A stretch of 64,000 nucleotides of DNA, from assembly GCA_965199335.1 (NCBI GenBank), contig CBDAQZ010000004.1, positions 124,001 through 188,000 of the forward strand. Direction: 5' to 3'. Positions within the stretch are counted from its first letter, which is position 1; each line of letters begins with the position of its first letter. This DNA comes from CBDAQV01 sp965199335. Its GTDB lineage: Bacteria; Pseudomonadota; Alphaproteobacteria; CALMVH01. The notes below the pieces were generated by a model. It had not been told where the DNA came from and searched no databases. It worked only from the letters and a program-made list of their open reading frames with translations. Shown piece after piece: positions 1 to 9,162 of this stretch. Position numbers and translations under genes: made by a program.

Positions 1-1
1 G

Positions 2-1333
2 ACGCAAAGCGCGATACGCAACCGCCTGCACCGGATGGGCTTCACCCTGAACAGTCCGGTGCAGCTCTGCGCCAATCCGGCGGAGCTGGAACTATACTAT
101 CAGGAAATCCAGATCCAGCGCCCGCATCTGCCCTACGACATCGACGGCGTCGTCTACAAGATCGACCGGCTGGACCTGCAGGAGCGGCTGGGCTTCGTGT
201 CACGCGCGCCGCGCTGGGCGATCGCGCATAAATTCCCGGCGGAGCAGGCGCGTACCGTGCTGAACGGCATCCTGATTCAGGTCGGCCGCATGGGCACGCT
301 GACCCCCGTCGCCGATCTGGAGCCGATCACCGTAGGCGGGGTGGTGGTCAGCCGCGCGACGCTGCACAACGAGGACGAGCTGGCGCGCAAGGATACGCGA
401 GTCGGCGACACCGTCATCATCCAGCGCGCCGGCGATGTCATCCCGCAGGTGGTTTCGGTCGTGCTGTCCGAACGACCAGCGGGGGCCGTGCCGTTCGTGT
501 TCCCCGATACCTGCCCGGTCTGCGGCAGCGCCGTCGTGCGCGAGGAGGGCGAGGTCGCCAAACGCTGCACCGGCGGCCTGGTCTGCGACGCGCAATCGGC
601 CCTGCGCCTGCGTCATTTCGTCAGCCGCGCCGCCTTCGATATCGAGGGCCTGGGCGAACAGTCGATCCGCGAGTTCCACATGGCGGGACTGGTCAAAACG
701 CCTGCCGACATCTTCCGCCTGTCCACGCACGAGGCGAACCTGGCGACGCGGGAAGGCTGGGGGAAGAAATCGATCGAGAATTTGTTCGCCGCCATCGAGG
801 CGCGGCGGCGGATCGCACTGGACCGGTTCATCTACGCCCTGGGCATCCGCCAGGTCGGCGAGGCGACGGCGAAGCTGCTGGCGCAGAACTATGTCTCGAT
901 CGGGCATTTGCGCGAATCGATGATGGCGGCGCAGGACCGCGAGGGCGAGGCCTGGCAGGTCCTGACCGCCATCGAGCAGATCGGCCCGCTGGTCGCCGCC
1001 GACCTGCTGGACTTCTTTGCCGAGCCCAACAACCAGGCGGTACTGGACGACCTGCTGGCTGAAATCACCGTGCTGGACGCGCCGCCGCTGGCGCTGAAGC
1101 ATGCCGCGGTGGGCGGCAAGACCGTGGTCTTTACCGGCACGCTGGAAACCATGACACGCAGCGAGGCGAAGGCCCGCGCCGAATCACTGGGCGCAAAGGT
1201 TGCCGGTTCGGTCAGCGCCAAGACGGATTACGTGGTCGCGGGCAGCGATGCCGGGTCGAAGCTGACCAAGGCGAAGGAGCTGGGGGTCGCCGTATTGACC
1301 GAGCTGGAATGGGCCGAACTGGTCGATAGCTGA
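2..1333 (+). CDS. ligA: NAD-dependent DNA ligase LigA (3' part; start lies upstream)
   Basis: NAD+-dependent DNA ligase sealing nicks in replication and repair. The reading frame is open from base 2, before the first ATG at 35, so the gene is cut by the window edge. Visible in order: end of the adenylation domain with DGVVYKID (motif IV) and RWAIAHKFP (motif V), the OB fold, a four-cysteine zinc finger starting CPVCG, a helix-hairpin-helix region, and a C-terminal BRCT domain (GKTVVFTGTLE ... KTDYVVAG). It ends in TGA at 1331-1333. About 443 residues are present; the family is usually 670-700. Identification is firm. Confidence 0.97.
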   Translation, partial: TQSAIRNRLHRMGFTLNSPVQLCANPAELELYYQEIQIQRPHLPYDIDGVVYKIDRLDLQERLGFVSRAPRWAIAHKFPAEQARTVLNGILIQVGRMGTLTPVADLEPITVGGVVVSRATLHNEDELARKDTRVGDTVIIQRAGDVIPQVVSVVLSERPAGAVPFVFPDTCPVCGSAVVREEGEVAKRCTGGLVCDAQSALRLRHFVSRAAFDIEGLGEQSIREFHMAGLVKTPADIFRLSTHEANLATREGWGKKSIENLFAAIEARRRIALDRFIYALGIRQVGEATAKLLAQNYVSIGHLRESMMAAQDREGEAWQVLTAIEQIGPLVAADLLDFFAEPNNQAVLDDLLAEITVLDAPPLALKHAAVGGKTVVFTGTLETMTRSEAKARAESLGAKVAGSVSAKTDYVVAGSDAGSKLTKAKELGVAVLTELEWAELVDS

Positions 1334-1399
1334 ACAATCTCCACACATTTCCGGCCCGCTTCAATTGCCGTTAACCCTGGCAGGGCACATATAGATCGC

Positions 1400-3463
1400 A
1401 TGCGGCATCTCCGGGTCATCCTTCTGCTTTTCCTGATCGGCATTGCGCCCGCGTACGCAGGCTCGTCCGCCGGTACGGAACACGTTCAGGTCAAGCTGGT
1501 CGCCGACAAGGACGCGGTCGCCCCGGGCGACACGCTGACCGTCGCGGTGGTCGAGGATATCATTCCCGAATGGCACACCTACTGGCTCAATCCAGGCGAT
1601 AGCGGCATCGCGCCGACCCTGTCGTGGACACTGCCGCCCGATTTCGTCGCAGGCCCGATATTGTGGCCGCCTCCGCAGAACCTGCCCTACGGGCCGCTGG
1701 TCAATTTCGGCTACGGCAACCATGTCGTTCTGCTGTCCGAGATCAAGGTGCCGCCCGATGCCACGGCCGGAACCACGCAGAAACTGGCTGCGACCTTCAC
1801 CTGGCTGGTCTGCCAGGAAACCTGCATCCCGGAAAACGCGAAGCTGGATATCTCGGTGCGGATCGCGGCAACCAGCCGCATCGCCGAAAACGACGCCGAC
1901 CTGTTCACCAAGGCGCGCGCCGAGCTGCCCAAACCCGCGCCGTTCAAGGCCGAGCTGACCACCGACGCCAAGGTGTTGACCCTGACCATCGCAGCCCCCG
2001 AGCCGTCGGAAGCTTTCTTCTATCCCTTCAAATCCGGGCTGATCGACGATTCCTCCCCACAGCTTTTGCAGACGCAGGGTGACGGGTTCACGCTGCAGCT
2101 GGTGCGCGGCGAGCTCCGACAGCCCCTGTCCGCCCTGGACGGCGTGCTCGAGCTTACGAATGCAGCGGGCACGATGACGGCCTACACCCTGACCGCCGCC
2201 CTGCCCGCCCCGCCGACGCCTGTATCCATGGAATCCGGCGTCGGGCTGCTGGCGGCGCTGGGGTTGGGGCTGATCGGCGGCATCATCCTGAACCTGATGC
2301 CCTGCGTTTTCCCTGTATTGTCGCTGAAAGTGCTGGCGCTGGCTCGGCATGCGCATGGCGACCACGCCGATGCCAAGACCAGTGGCATCGCCTACACCGC
2401 AGGCATACTGGTCGCCTTTGCCGTCATCGCCGCGCTGTTGCTGGGCCTGCGCGCGGCGGGAAGCGCCGTCGGCTGGGGATTCCAGCTGCAATCGCCGATC
2501 TTCGTCCTGTGCCTGGCCTATCTCCTTTTCGCCATGGGCCTCAGCCTGTCCGGCTTCTTCACCCTCAGCGGCAAGTTCGTGAACCTTGGCGGGGGACTGA
2601 CCAGCAGCGAGGGGATCAGGGGATCGTTCTTTACCGGGGCGCTGGCCGCGCTGGTCGCCACACCGTGCTCCGCGCCGTTCATGGGCACCGCGGTAGGATT
2701 TGCGCTGACCCAGAGCTGGCCGCTCGCGCTGGCGATCATCGAAATGCTAGGCCTGGGCCTGGCATTGCCTTATCTGGTGCTGGCGTTCAACCCGAGCCTG
2801 ATCCGCCACATGCCCAAGCCAGGCGCGTGGATGGAGCGGCTCAAGCAATTCCTTGCCTTCCCGCTCTACGGTTCCTCCGTCTGGTTGCTATGGGTGCTAT
2901 CGTTGCAGGCCGGCCCGGGGGGGGTACTGGTGGCTTTGGGCGGCGCGGTGCTGCTGTCCTTCGCGCTGTGGTCCTACAATTTGTCGCGTCATGTGCGCCA
3001 CAAGCGACCGCGGCAATTATGCATCGCGCTCGCCATACTCAGCGTACTTGCCACGGTCGGCAGCATCGCCTCGCCCAGATTGTGGCGGGACCAGTCGCAA
3101 TCGGGGCCTGCCAACTCCTTCGTTCCGGCAGGCTGGGAGAGTTTCAGCCAGGCACAGCTGCAACAATTGCAGAAGGATGGGACGCCCGTTTTCGTCGACA
3201 TGTCGGCAGCATGGTGCATCACATGCATCCTGAACGAAAAAGTTGCGCTCGGCCCTGAAATGGTCGCCGCCATGCATCAGAAGGGCATCGTTCTGCTTAA
3301 GGGCGACTGGACCAACCAGGACCCTCAGATTACCGCTTTGCTTGCCTCGTTCGGGCGCAGCGGCGTGCCGCTATACGTATATTATCCGGTGGCGCAGAAA
3401 CCACCGGTTGTGCTGCCGCAGATTCTGAGCCGCGGCATCGTGATGGATGCGATAGGCCCTTGA
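1400..3463 (+). CDS. ScsB/DsbD-family membrane protein-disulfide reductase
   Basis: Membrane thiol:disulfide interchange protein that moves electrons from cytoplasmic thioredoxin to the periplasm. It has 687 residues. The N-terminal signal peptide (MRHLRVILLLFLIGIAPAYA) is followed by a periplasmic DsbD-alpha-like domain with a Cys pair (CQETC), then a CcdA-like membrane domain of about eight helices (first Cys in LMPCVFPVLSLK, second in TPCSAPFMG), and a C-terminal thioredoxin-like domain with W605-C606-I-T-C609. This order matches DsbD/ScsB. The secreted redoxin gene 31 bases downstream is a plausible electron acceptor (inference). The exact subfamily (DsbD or ScsB) is not settled. Confidence 0.9.
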   Translation: MRHLRVILLLFLIGIAPAYAGSSAGTEHVQVKLVADKDAVAPGDTLTVAVVEDIIPEWHTYWLNPGDSGIAPTLSWTLPPDFVAGPILWPPPQNLPYGPLVNFGYGNHVVLLSEIKVPPDATAGTTQKLAATFTWLVCQETCIPENAKLDISVRIAATSRIAENDADLFTKARAELPKPAPFKAELTTDAKVLTLTIAAPEPSEAFFYPFKSGLIDDSSPQLLQTQGDGFTLQLVRGELRQPLSALDGVLELTNAAGTMTAYTLTAALPAPPTPVSMESGVGLLAALGLGLIGGIILNLMPCVFPVLSLKVLALARHAHGDHADAKTSGIAYTAGILVAFAVIAALLLGLRAAGSAVGWGFQLQSPIFVLCLAYLLFAMGLSLSGFFTLSGKFVNLGGGLTSSEGIRGSFFTGALAALVATPCSAPFMGTAVGFALTQSWPLALAIIEMLGLGLALPYLVLAFNPSLIRHMPKPGAWMERLKQFLAFPLYGSSVWLLWVLSLQAGPGGVLVALGGAVLLSFALWSYNLSRHVRHKRPRQLCIALAILSVLATVGSIASPRLWRDQSQSGPANSFVPAGWESFSQAQLQQLQKDGTPVFVDMSAAWCITCILNEKVALGPEMVAAMHQKGIVLLKGDWTNQDPQITALLASFGRSGVPLYVYYPVAQKPPVVLPQILSRGIVMDAIGP

Positions 3464-3494
3464 CCCGATTGCCTCGCAGCATTGTTATAGCTGC

Positions 3495-4100
3495 ATGAAA
3501 AAACTTCTTCCGCTTGCGGTGCTTTCTCTTTTCGTCTTCGCCCCCGCATGGGCCGATACGGCGCCGGAGGTCGGCAAGCCGGCCCCCGCCTTCACCGCCA
3601 CAGACATCGACGGCAAGCCCATCGCGCTCGACCAGTTCAAGGGCAAGATCGTAGTGCTGGAATGGACCAACAAGGATTGTCCCTTCGTCCATAAGGAATA
3701 TGACAGCGGCGCAATGCAGGCGTTGCAGAAGCAGGCCACGGGCGAGGGCGTCGAATGGATAAGCGTCGCCTCCTCAGCTCCCGGCAGGGAAGGGTTCGTC
3801 GACGGCGACGGCGCCAAACAGGCCGCCGCCAGATGGGGCGCCAATTTCAGCGACGAAATCCTGGATCCGACCGGCGCCGTGGGCCATCTGTATGCCGCCA
3901 AGGCAACCCCGCACATGTTCGTGATCGACAAGGACGGCGTCCTGCAATACGAGGGCGCGATCGACGACAAGCCTAGCGCCGATCAGGGCGATATCGCCAC
4001 CGCGCATAACTATGTCCGCGCCGCGCTCGACTCGGTCGAGGCCGGCAAGCCGGTCGAAACACCGGTTACGACGGCCTATGGCTGCGCGGTGAAGTACTAG
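3495..4100 (+). CDS. Periplasmic thioredoxin/peroxiredoxin-like (redoxin domain) protein
   Basis: A 201-residue protein with a clear signal peptide (MKKLLPLAVLSLFVFAPAWA) and an AhpC/TSA-type thioredoxin fold (VGKPAPAFTATDIDGK ... IVVLEWTNKDCPFVHKEY ... TPHMFVIDKDG). The likely reactive cysteine is C62 in CPFV, with no CXXC. A second cysteine lies near the C-terminus (YGCAVKY) and could be the resolving one (inference). It follows the ScsB/DsbD-like gene on the same strand, and periplasmic peroxiredoxin-like proteins are known partners of such reductases. The substrate is unknown. Confidence 0.85.
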   Translation: MKKLLPLAVLSLFVFAPAWADTAPEVGKPAPAFTATDIDGKPIALDQFKGKIVVLEWTNKDCPFVHKEYDSGAMQALQKQATGEGVEWISVASSAPGREGFVDGDGAKQAAARWGANFSDEILDPTGAVGHLYAAKATPHMFVIDKDGVLQYEGAIDDKPSADQGDIATAHNYVRAALDSVEAGKPVETPVTTAYGCAVKY

Positions 4101-4105
4101 CCGCC

Positions 4106-5113
4106 TTGCTCGTCCTCGGCATCGAAACCAGCTGCGATGAAACCGCTGTCGCCATCGTCGGCAGCGACCGGACCATCCATGCCAACGAGATACTGAGCCA
4201 GATCGACGAGCACGAGCCGTTCGGCGGCGTCGTGCCCGAGATCGCGGCGCGCGCGCATCTGCAATATCTCGGCCGCCTGATCCGCGGCGCCCTGGATACC
4301 GCCAGTGTCGGATGGAACGACCTGTCGGCCATCGCCGCGACCGCCGGCCCCGGCCTGATCGGCGGCCTGATCGTGGGGGTTACGACAGCCAAGGCGATCG
4401 CTGCCAGCCGTACCCTGCCCTTCATCGCCGTCAATCACCTGGAAGCGCACGCGCTGACCGCGCGGCTGTCGGACGGCATCGCCTTCCCTTATCTGTTGCT
4501 GCTCGTCTCGGGTGGGCATACGCAGCTGCTGCTGACCGACGGCGTGGGGCAGTACCGCCGACTGGGAGGCACGATCGACGACGCGGCGGGCGAGGCCTTC
4601 GACAAGGTGGCCAAGCTGCTGGGGCTGGGCTTTCCCGGTGGCCCCGCCCTATCGCGCGCCGCAGAAACCGGCGATGCGAAGCGGTTCACTTTCCCACAGC
4701 CCCTGCTGGGCCGTCCCGGCTGCGATTTCTCCTTTTCCGGCATGAAGACGGCGGCGCGGACGCTGATCCAGTCGCTGCCCCAGCCGCTCGGCCCCGGCGA
4801 CCAGGCGGATGTCGCGGCCTCGTTCCAGGCCGCCATGGCGGGGATCATGGCCGATCGGGTACGCCGGGCATTGAAGATGGTACCGGAGGTTTCGACCCTG
4901 GTCGTCGCCGGTGGCGTTGCCGCCAATACCGCCATTCGCGCCGCGCTGCAGGAGGTTTGTCTGCATGAGGGAATGACGCTGATCGCCCCACCCGCAGCCC
5001 TGTGCACCGATAATGCGGCGATGGTGGCCTGGGCCGGCCTGGAGCGATTGCAGCTGGGGCTGATCGACGATCTGGATTTCGCGCCCAAGCCGCGCTGGCC
5101 ACTGGCCGCATGA
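4106..5113 (+). CDS. tsaD: tRNA N6-threonylcarbamoyladenosine transferase TsaD
   Basis: Transfers the threonylcarbamoyl group from TC-AMP to A37 of ANN-decoding tRNAs, working with TsaB/TsaE. It has 335 residues, normal for the family. The N-terminal LGIETSCDET motif and the metal-binding H111-LEA-H115 pair are present, as are SGGHTQLLL and VAGGVAANTAIR. The start is a TTG five bases after the previous stop; no ATG fits the conserved N-terminus. Its last bases overlap gpsA as ATGA, so the two are translationally coupled. Confidence 0.97.
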   Translation: MLVLGIETSCDETAVAIVGSDRTIHANEILSQIDEHEPFGGVVPEIAARAHLQYLGRLIRGALDTASVGWNDLSAIAATAGPGLIGGLIVGVTTAKAIAASRTLPFIAVNHLEAHALTARLSDGIAFPYLLLLVSGGHTQLLLTDGVGQYRRLGGTIDDAAGEAFDKVAKLLGLGFPGGPALSRAAETGDAKRFTFPQPLLGRPGCDFSFSGMKTAARTLIQSLPQPLGPGDQADVAASFQAAMAGIMADRVRRALKMVPEVSTLVVAGGVAANTAIRAALQEVCLHEGMTLIAPPAALCTDNAAMVAWAGLERLQLGLIDDLDFAPKPRWPLAA

Positions 5114-6093
5114 CCGCGCCGGTCGGCATCGTCGGTGCGGGCGCCTGGGGCACGGCGCTGGGCATCAGCCTGTCGCATGCCGGGCTGCACGTGGCGCTAT
5201 GGGGCCGCGACGCCGCGCACCTGGCCGCCGACCGCCAGAATGTGCGCCACCTGCCGGACATCGAGTTTCCCGAAAATCTCACGATCGTGCAGCATCTGGA
5301 GGCACTCAGCGGGTGCAGTACCGTGCTGCTTACCGTACCCGCCCAGACGATCCGGGAAATCTGCCGCCTGCTGCTGCCGCATATCGAGCCCGAGTGCCGC
5401 ATCGTCATCTGCGCCAAGGGAATAGAGCTTGCCACCGGCAGGTTGCTGTCCGAGATCGTGGCCGAGGAGATGCCGCGCAATCCGGTCGCCGTCCTGTCGG
5501 GCCCCAGCTTCGCCGCCGAGGTCGCCTTGGGCAAGCCCACCGCCGCGACCATCGCCGCCCGCGACCGCTTCACCGCCGCCGCGCTGGCCGACCAGCTCAG
5601 CAATCCTTCCTTCCGGCTTTATCATTCCACCGATATCGTCGGCGTCCAGATGGCCGGGGCATTGAAGAACGTCGTGGCCATTGCCTGCGGCATCGTGACC
5701 GGCGTCGACCTGGGCGAGAATGCGCGCGCCGCCCTGATGACACGCGGGCTGGCCGAGATCAGCCGGCTGGCGACGCGGCTCGGCGGACGCGGCGAGACGT
5801 TCCTGGGCATGGCCGGGCTGGGCGACCTCGCACTCAGCTGCGCCAGCATGCAGTCGCGCAACTTCGCGCTCGGCTATCATGTCGGCCACGGCGCCAGCGC
5901 CGCCGGCGCCTCGCTCGGCATGGTGGTCGAGGGGATTGCGACGGCTGAGGCCGTCCTGACTTTGGCCAACCACTACAAGATCGACATGCCCGTCGCCAGC
6001 ACCGTCCATGCCATCCTGTCCGGCGCCCTGTCGGTCGAGGACGCCATCCCCGTCCTGATGATGCGCCCGTTGCGCATGGAGTTCGAGGAGTGA
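5110..6093 (+). CDS. gpsA: Glycerol-3-phosphate dehydrogenase [NAD(P)+]
   Basis: Reduces dihydroxyacetone phosphate to sn-glycerol 3-phosphate for phospholipid synthesis in the cytoplasm. It has 327 residues. The N-terminal Rossmann motif VGAGAWGTALG is followed by LLTVPAQTIR, the PVAVLSGPSFAAEV block, and the catalytic-domain signature GALKNVVAIACGI. It starts within the tsaD stop (ATGA overlap). A composite palindromic repeat follows its stop and could double as a transcription end. Confidence 0.97.
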   Translation: MTAPVGIVGAGAWGTALGISLSHAGLHVALWGRDAAHLAADRQNVRHLPDIEFPENLTIVQHLEALSGCSTVLLTVPAQTIREICRLLLPHIEPECRIVICAKGIELATGRLLSEIVAEEMPRNPVAVLSGPSFAAEVALGKPTAATIAARDRFTAAALADQLSNPSFRLYHSTDIVGVQMAGALKNVVAIACGIVTGVDLGENARAALMTRGLAEISRLATRLGGRGETFLGMAGLGDLALSCASMQSRNFALGYHVGHGASAAGASLGMVVEGIATAEAVLTLANHYKIDMPVASTVHAILSGALSVEDAIPVLMMRPLRMEFEE

Positions 6094-6100
6094 TGAATTA

Positions 6101-6197
6101 CCTCTCCCCGTGGGAGAGGTCGGCCGGGACGGACGGGTGAGGGGCTGATTGCAGCAGCGGCCAGCCCCTCACCCTACCCTCTCCCACAGGGAGAGGG
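6101..6197. repeat. Composite palindromic intergenic repeat (CTCTCCC/GGGAGAGG family)
   Basis: Three consecutive hairpins sit between gpsA and the EVE gene. The first is CCTCTCCCCGTGGGAGAGG (6101-6119). The second has arms GGTGAGGGGCTG (6136-6147) and CAGCCCCTCACC (6162-6173). The third is CCCTCTCCCACAGGGAGAG plus GG (6177-6197). Related copies occur at 55294-55314 and 63717-63824. Such elements are common between genes in alphaproteobacteria. Role unknown; the hairpins could stop or stabilise transcripts. Confidence 0.85.
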
Positions 6198-6222
6198 ATA
6201 TTGACTGTTGAAAGATGGATAG

Positions 6223-6627
6223 ATGAACCATTGGCTTGTTAAATCGGAACCCGACGCCTGGTCCTGGGACCAGCAGGTCAAGGCCGGCACCACTGAATGG
6301 AGCGGCGTCCGCAATTACCAGGCCGCCAATAACCTGAAGGCGATGAAGAAGGGCGACCAGGCATTCTTCTACCACTCGAATGTCGGCAAGGAGATCGTCG
6401 GCATCGTCGAGATCGTGCGCGAAGCCTATCCCGATCCCGGCGATGCGGCCGGGCGGTTCGTGATGGTGGACGTAAAGGCGGTCGGTCCCCTGGCGCGGCC
6501 CGTGACCCTTGAGGAGATCAAGCGCGATCCGGCGCTGGAAAGCATGGCTTTATTGAAACAATCGCGCCTGTCGGTACAGCCGGTTACGGCGCAGGAATGG
6601 CGGCACATTTGCAAGATCGGGCTCTAG
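6223..6627 (+). CDS. EVE domain-containing protein
   Basis: A 134-residue protein that is essentially one EVE (PUA/YTH-like) domain, a fold that binds modified bases in DNA or RNA. Typical blocks are MNHWLVKSEPD, WSWDQ, TEWSGVRNYQAANNLKAMKKGD, AFFYHSN and GIVEIVREAYPDP. These small proteins are widespread in proteobacteria with no fixed role. It stands alone here, downstream of repeat hairpins, and its partner or ligand cannot be told from the sequence. Confidence 0.92.
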   Translation: MNHWLVKSEPDAWSWDQQVKAGTTEWSGVRNYQAANNLKAMKKGDQAFFYHSNVGKEIVGIVEIVREAYPDPGDAAGRFVMVDVKAVGPLARPVTLEEIKRDPALESMALLKQSRLSVQPVTAQEWRHICKIGL

Positions 6628-6670
6628 CCCTGGCTGGAAGCATTCGATTCGAAGCTTCCTGTCTCTGGAA

Positions 6671-6687
6671 CCGCAACCGGTTTGCGG
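6671..6687. terminator. Short hairpin between convergent genes
   Basis: CCGCAACCGGTTTGCGG is a near-perfect palindrome with arms CCGCAA/TTGCGG. It lies between the 3' ends of the EVE gene and the minus-strand gene at 6702-6947. It may end transcription from either side, but has no T-run, so this is tentative. Confidence 0.35.
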
Positions 6688-6701
6688 CCCAGATACGGAA
6701 G

Positions 6702-6947
6702 TCAGAAAATCTTGACGCGGGATTTCAGCTCGACGCCTGGCAGTGCTACGGTGCGGGCGATTTCTTCGCTGGCGCGCAATACGTGATGGGCGATGGCGCG
6801 GGCGTTGATTACACCTGCGAGGGTTCCGGTTTCCCGGCCTGCCGTACGCATGATCGCATCAAGTGCCTTGACGCTGGTCTGAACGCTCATCGATCCGAGT
6901 TCGGTGGCTAATCTTGCGACCTCCTCGACTGCTCCATCTTTCGCCAT
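6702..6947 (-). CDS. Small hypothetical protein
   Basis: An 81-residue, mostly helical protein beginning MAKDGAVEEVARLATELGSM; I recognise no family. It is preferred over the overlapping plus-strand frame because its ATG has a purine-rich ribosome site (GGGAGAGG) just upstream and because the plus frame would overlap the EVE gene. No signal peptide or membrane segment is visible. It is convergent with the EVE gene. The function is unknown. Confidence 0.55.
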   Translation of the reverse strand: MAKDGAVEEVARLATELGSMSVQTSVKALDAIMRTAGRETGTLAGVINARAIAHHVLRASEEIARTVALPGVELKSRVKIF

Positions 6948-7014
6948 GACCCTCTCCCATGTTCTATGTTTGATATGATTACACCCGCCTAAGTAAAATC
7001 GGAGTTAAGCAGGC

Positions 7015-7626
7015 TTGAAGCAGTGGTTAACAAGTGAAGGCATAATTGCGGCAAGGACAGTGCTGCCCTGCGACGGCTTAGCGACTCTTTTTCCTGAATC
7101 GATGACTCAGGATAAAGCCGATCTTTTGCTTGATACGTTAATCCGCACTATTTCATGGCGAAATGAAACCGCGACCATCGTCGGCAAGCGCATTCCCCTG
7201 CCGCGCCTGACCGCATGGCATGGCGACAAACCCTACCGTTACAGCGGCATTACGCACGATCCGGCACCCTGGACCCCAGCTTTGCTGGAATTGAAAACGA
7301 TCGCCGAAACGACTGCCCAAACCGGCTTCAACAGCGTTCTTCTCAACCTGTACCGCAATGGCCGGGACAGCATGTCATGGCACGCGGACGACGAGCGCGA
7401 GCTGGGTCCCGATCCGGTAATTGCCAGTATTTCGCTGGGCGGTACGCGAAAATTCCAGATGCGGCATAAGCGGGATAAAAATAAAAAAGTCGAAATTCTT
7501 CTGACCCACGGGTCATGCCTGGTCATGGCAGGCGGCATGCAGTCCCATTGGCTGCATCAAATTCCGAAAACGGCCCGCCCGGCCCAGCCGCGCATCAACC
7601 TGACATTCCGCCGCATCGTCGACTGA
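7015..7626 (+). CDS. alkB: AlkB-family alpha-ketoglutarate-dependent dioxygenase
   Basis: Fe(II)/2-oxoglutarate dioxygenase that removes alkyl groups from 1-meA and 3-meC in nucleic acids. It has 203 residues and looks like the ALKBH2/3-like bacterial branch: PRLTAWHGD ... YRYSG, then the iron ligands H123-A-D125 in SWHADDE, the later His in HWLHQIPKT, and the 2-oxoglutarate-binding arginines in PRINLTFRRI (R193, R199). The start is a TTG with GGAG at 7001-7004. Its stop abuts the stop of the convergent TPR-methyltransferase gene. No LexA box was seen upstream. Confidence 0.93.
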   Translation: MKQWLTSEGIIAARTVLPCDGLATLFPESMTQDKADLLLDTLIRTISWRNETATIVGKRIPLPRLTAWHGDKPYRYSGITHDPAPWTPALLELKTIAETTAQTGFNSVLLNLYRNGRDSMSWHADDERELGPDPVIASISLGGTRKFQMRHKRDKNKKVEILLTHGSCLVMAGGMQSHWLHQIPKTARPAQPRINLTFRRIVD

Positions 7627-9114
7627 TCAAACCTTCTGAAACAGGAAGATCGTGCCATCGACCGGCTTGCCCACCTGCCTGCGCAGCATTACGTCGGTAT
7701 CGCGCATCGCACGGAAGCCTTCCTTGCCGGCTGCCATTACATAGGATCGGGCGTGTTTGAAACGGCCATTGGCGATGACCATGAATTTGCGAGTGTCCTC
7801 GCTCGTTTCCAGGCTGAACATGAATAGCCCACCCGGCTTCAGCGCGCCATGGGCAGCGGCGAAAACACCTTCCAGAGCACCGAAATAGATCAGTGAGTCA
7901 GCTGCGGCAATCAGGTCGAAACGTCCCCTTTGCCCGCCCATGAAGGCCAGCATGTCCTCTTTTATCACGCTGTCGTAAAGACCGCTCGCGTCCGCCAGAT
8001 CGACCATCAGGGGGGAAAGGTCGACGCCTATCAGGCTTCTGGCGAAGGGTTTCAGTACGCGGCCCAGCAGCCCGTTGCCGCAGCCCGCATCCAGCACATG
8101 GCCGCGCCATTCCGTACCGCCCGCATCGGTCAGCATCTTGCCCATATGTTCGGGAACGCGATAATCGATCGAGCGCAGGAAGCTGGCATCGATCTGTCCA
8201 GCCACGCGGTCGAAATGATGCGCCAGATAGCTGTTCGGCGCGCGGACCAGCGGCTTGCCGGCATAGACCTGACGGAAATACAGCATGTCCTCGTCATCGG
8301 GATAATACTGCGCCCATTCCTCGACCAGCGCCTTGGCCGCATCCCTTTTCTCGAACGAGGCCAGGAAATTCAGAGCCCGGTTGAAGGCACTTAGCAGCAC
8401 ATTGTCGTCGGTCAGCGGCTTGGCAAATGCGGTGACGGCAGGCTCCGCCTCGCCATCGATCACACCGGTCAGCATGGTCAGGAAATCGGCGTTTTCCTTA
8501 TAGCCGATCTCATTGGGATCCAGAGTCGCCGCGGTCGCGTATTCGGTCAGGGCTTCATGCGGCTGTCCAAGCTGGAACAGGGTTGCCCCCAACGTCGCAT
8601 GCAGCGTTGCGTTCCGCCCGCCCGCCTCGATCGCATGGCGCAGGTATTCCATCGCCTCGGTATAATCCGCGCGTTCCAGCTCGATGCTGCCCAGCGCCAT
8701 GAAGGCCTCGGCGGAGGTGGTGGCATGGCTTGCGGCAGTAGCCAGGGCTTCTTCGGCCTCCTCCATTCTGCCGAGGCGCTTGAGCGAATAGGCTATGTTC
8801 AGCCATATCTGCGGCTGGTCCTGTTGCAGCGCCAGCGAGGCGCGGAAGGATTCCACCGCCCCCGAAAAATCTTTCTGCGCATCCAGCGCCACACCCAGAT
8901 TGTTGTGATAGATCGCATGATCGGGGCGCAACGCCGCAGCGGCAGAGAAAGCCTTGACCGCCATCGAAGTGTCGCTGGCCTGGAACCGCTCCATGCCATA
9001 TTGCTCCAGCGCCACCGCCGGATACTGCTTTTCACGCAACAGCTCAGCAATGCGCGGATTGCCGGCCGCCCAGTTCGGCAGCATGCTCAGCAGCTTTTCA
9101 GGATCGAGGGTCAT
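7627..9114 (-). CDS. TPR protein with C-terminal class I SAM-dependent methyltransferase domain
   Basis: A 495-residue protein. Roughly residues 35-220 are tetratricopeptide repeats (for example AIYHNNLGVALDAQKDFSGAVE). After a linker comes a Rossmann methyltransferase domain with motif I VLDAGCGNGLLG near residue 340, followed by GVDLSPLMVDLA. Cytoplasmic by appearance, with no signal or membrane segment. The acceptor is unknown; TPR fusions suggest a protein or glycan target. The TPR-glycosyltransferase cluster on the same strand at 10.7-17.0 kb makes a shared role in glycan modification plausible (inference). Neither end overlaps another gene. Confidence 0.85.
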   Translation of the reverse strand: MTLDPEKLLSMLPNWAAGNPRIAELLREKQYPAVALEQYGMERFQASDTSMAVKAFSAAAALRPDHAIYHNNLGVALDAQKDFSGAVESFRASLALQQDQPQIWLNIAYSLKRLGRMEEAEEALATAASHATTSAEAFMALGSIELERADYTEAMEYLRHAIEAGGRNATLHATLGATLFQLGQPHEALTEYATAATLDPNEIGYKENADFLTMLTGVIDGEAEPAVTAFAKPLTDDNVLLSAFNRALNFLASFEKRDAAKALVEEWAQYYPDDEDMLYFRQVYAGKPLVRAPNSYLAHHFDRVAGQIDASFLRSIDYRVPEHMGKMLTDAGGTEWRGHVLDAGCGNGLLGRVLKPFARSLIGVDLSPLMVDLADASGLYDSVIKEDMLAFMGGQRGRFDLIAAADSLIYFGALEGVFAAAHGALKPGGLFMFSLETSEDTRKFMVIANGRFKHARSYVMAAGKEGFRAMRDTDVMLRRQVGKPVDGTIFLFQKV

Positions 9115-9162
9115 TCTGCACTTTTAACCGCGATTACTGGCCAATCGGTTAAAGCCGTGGAA

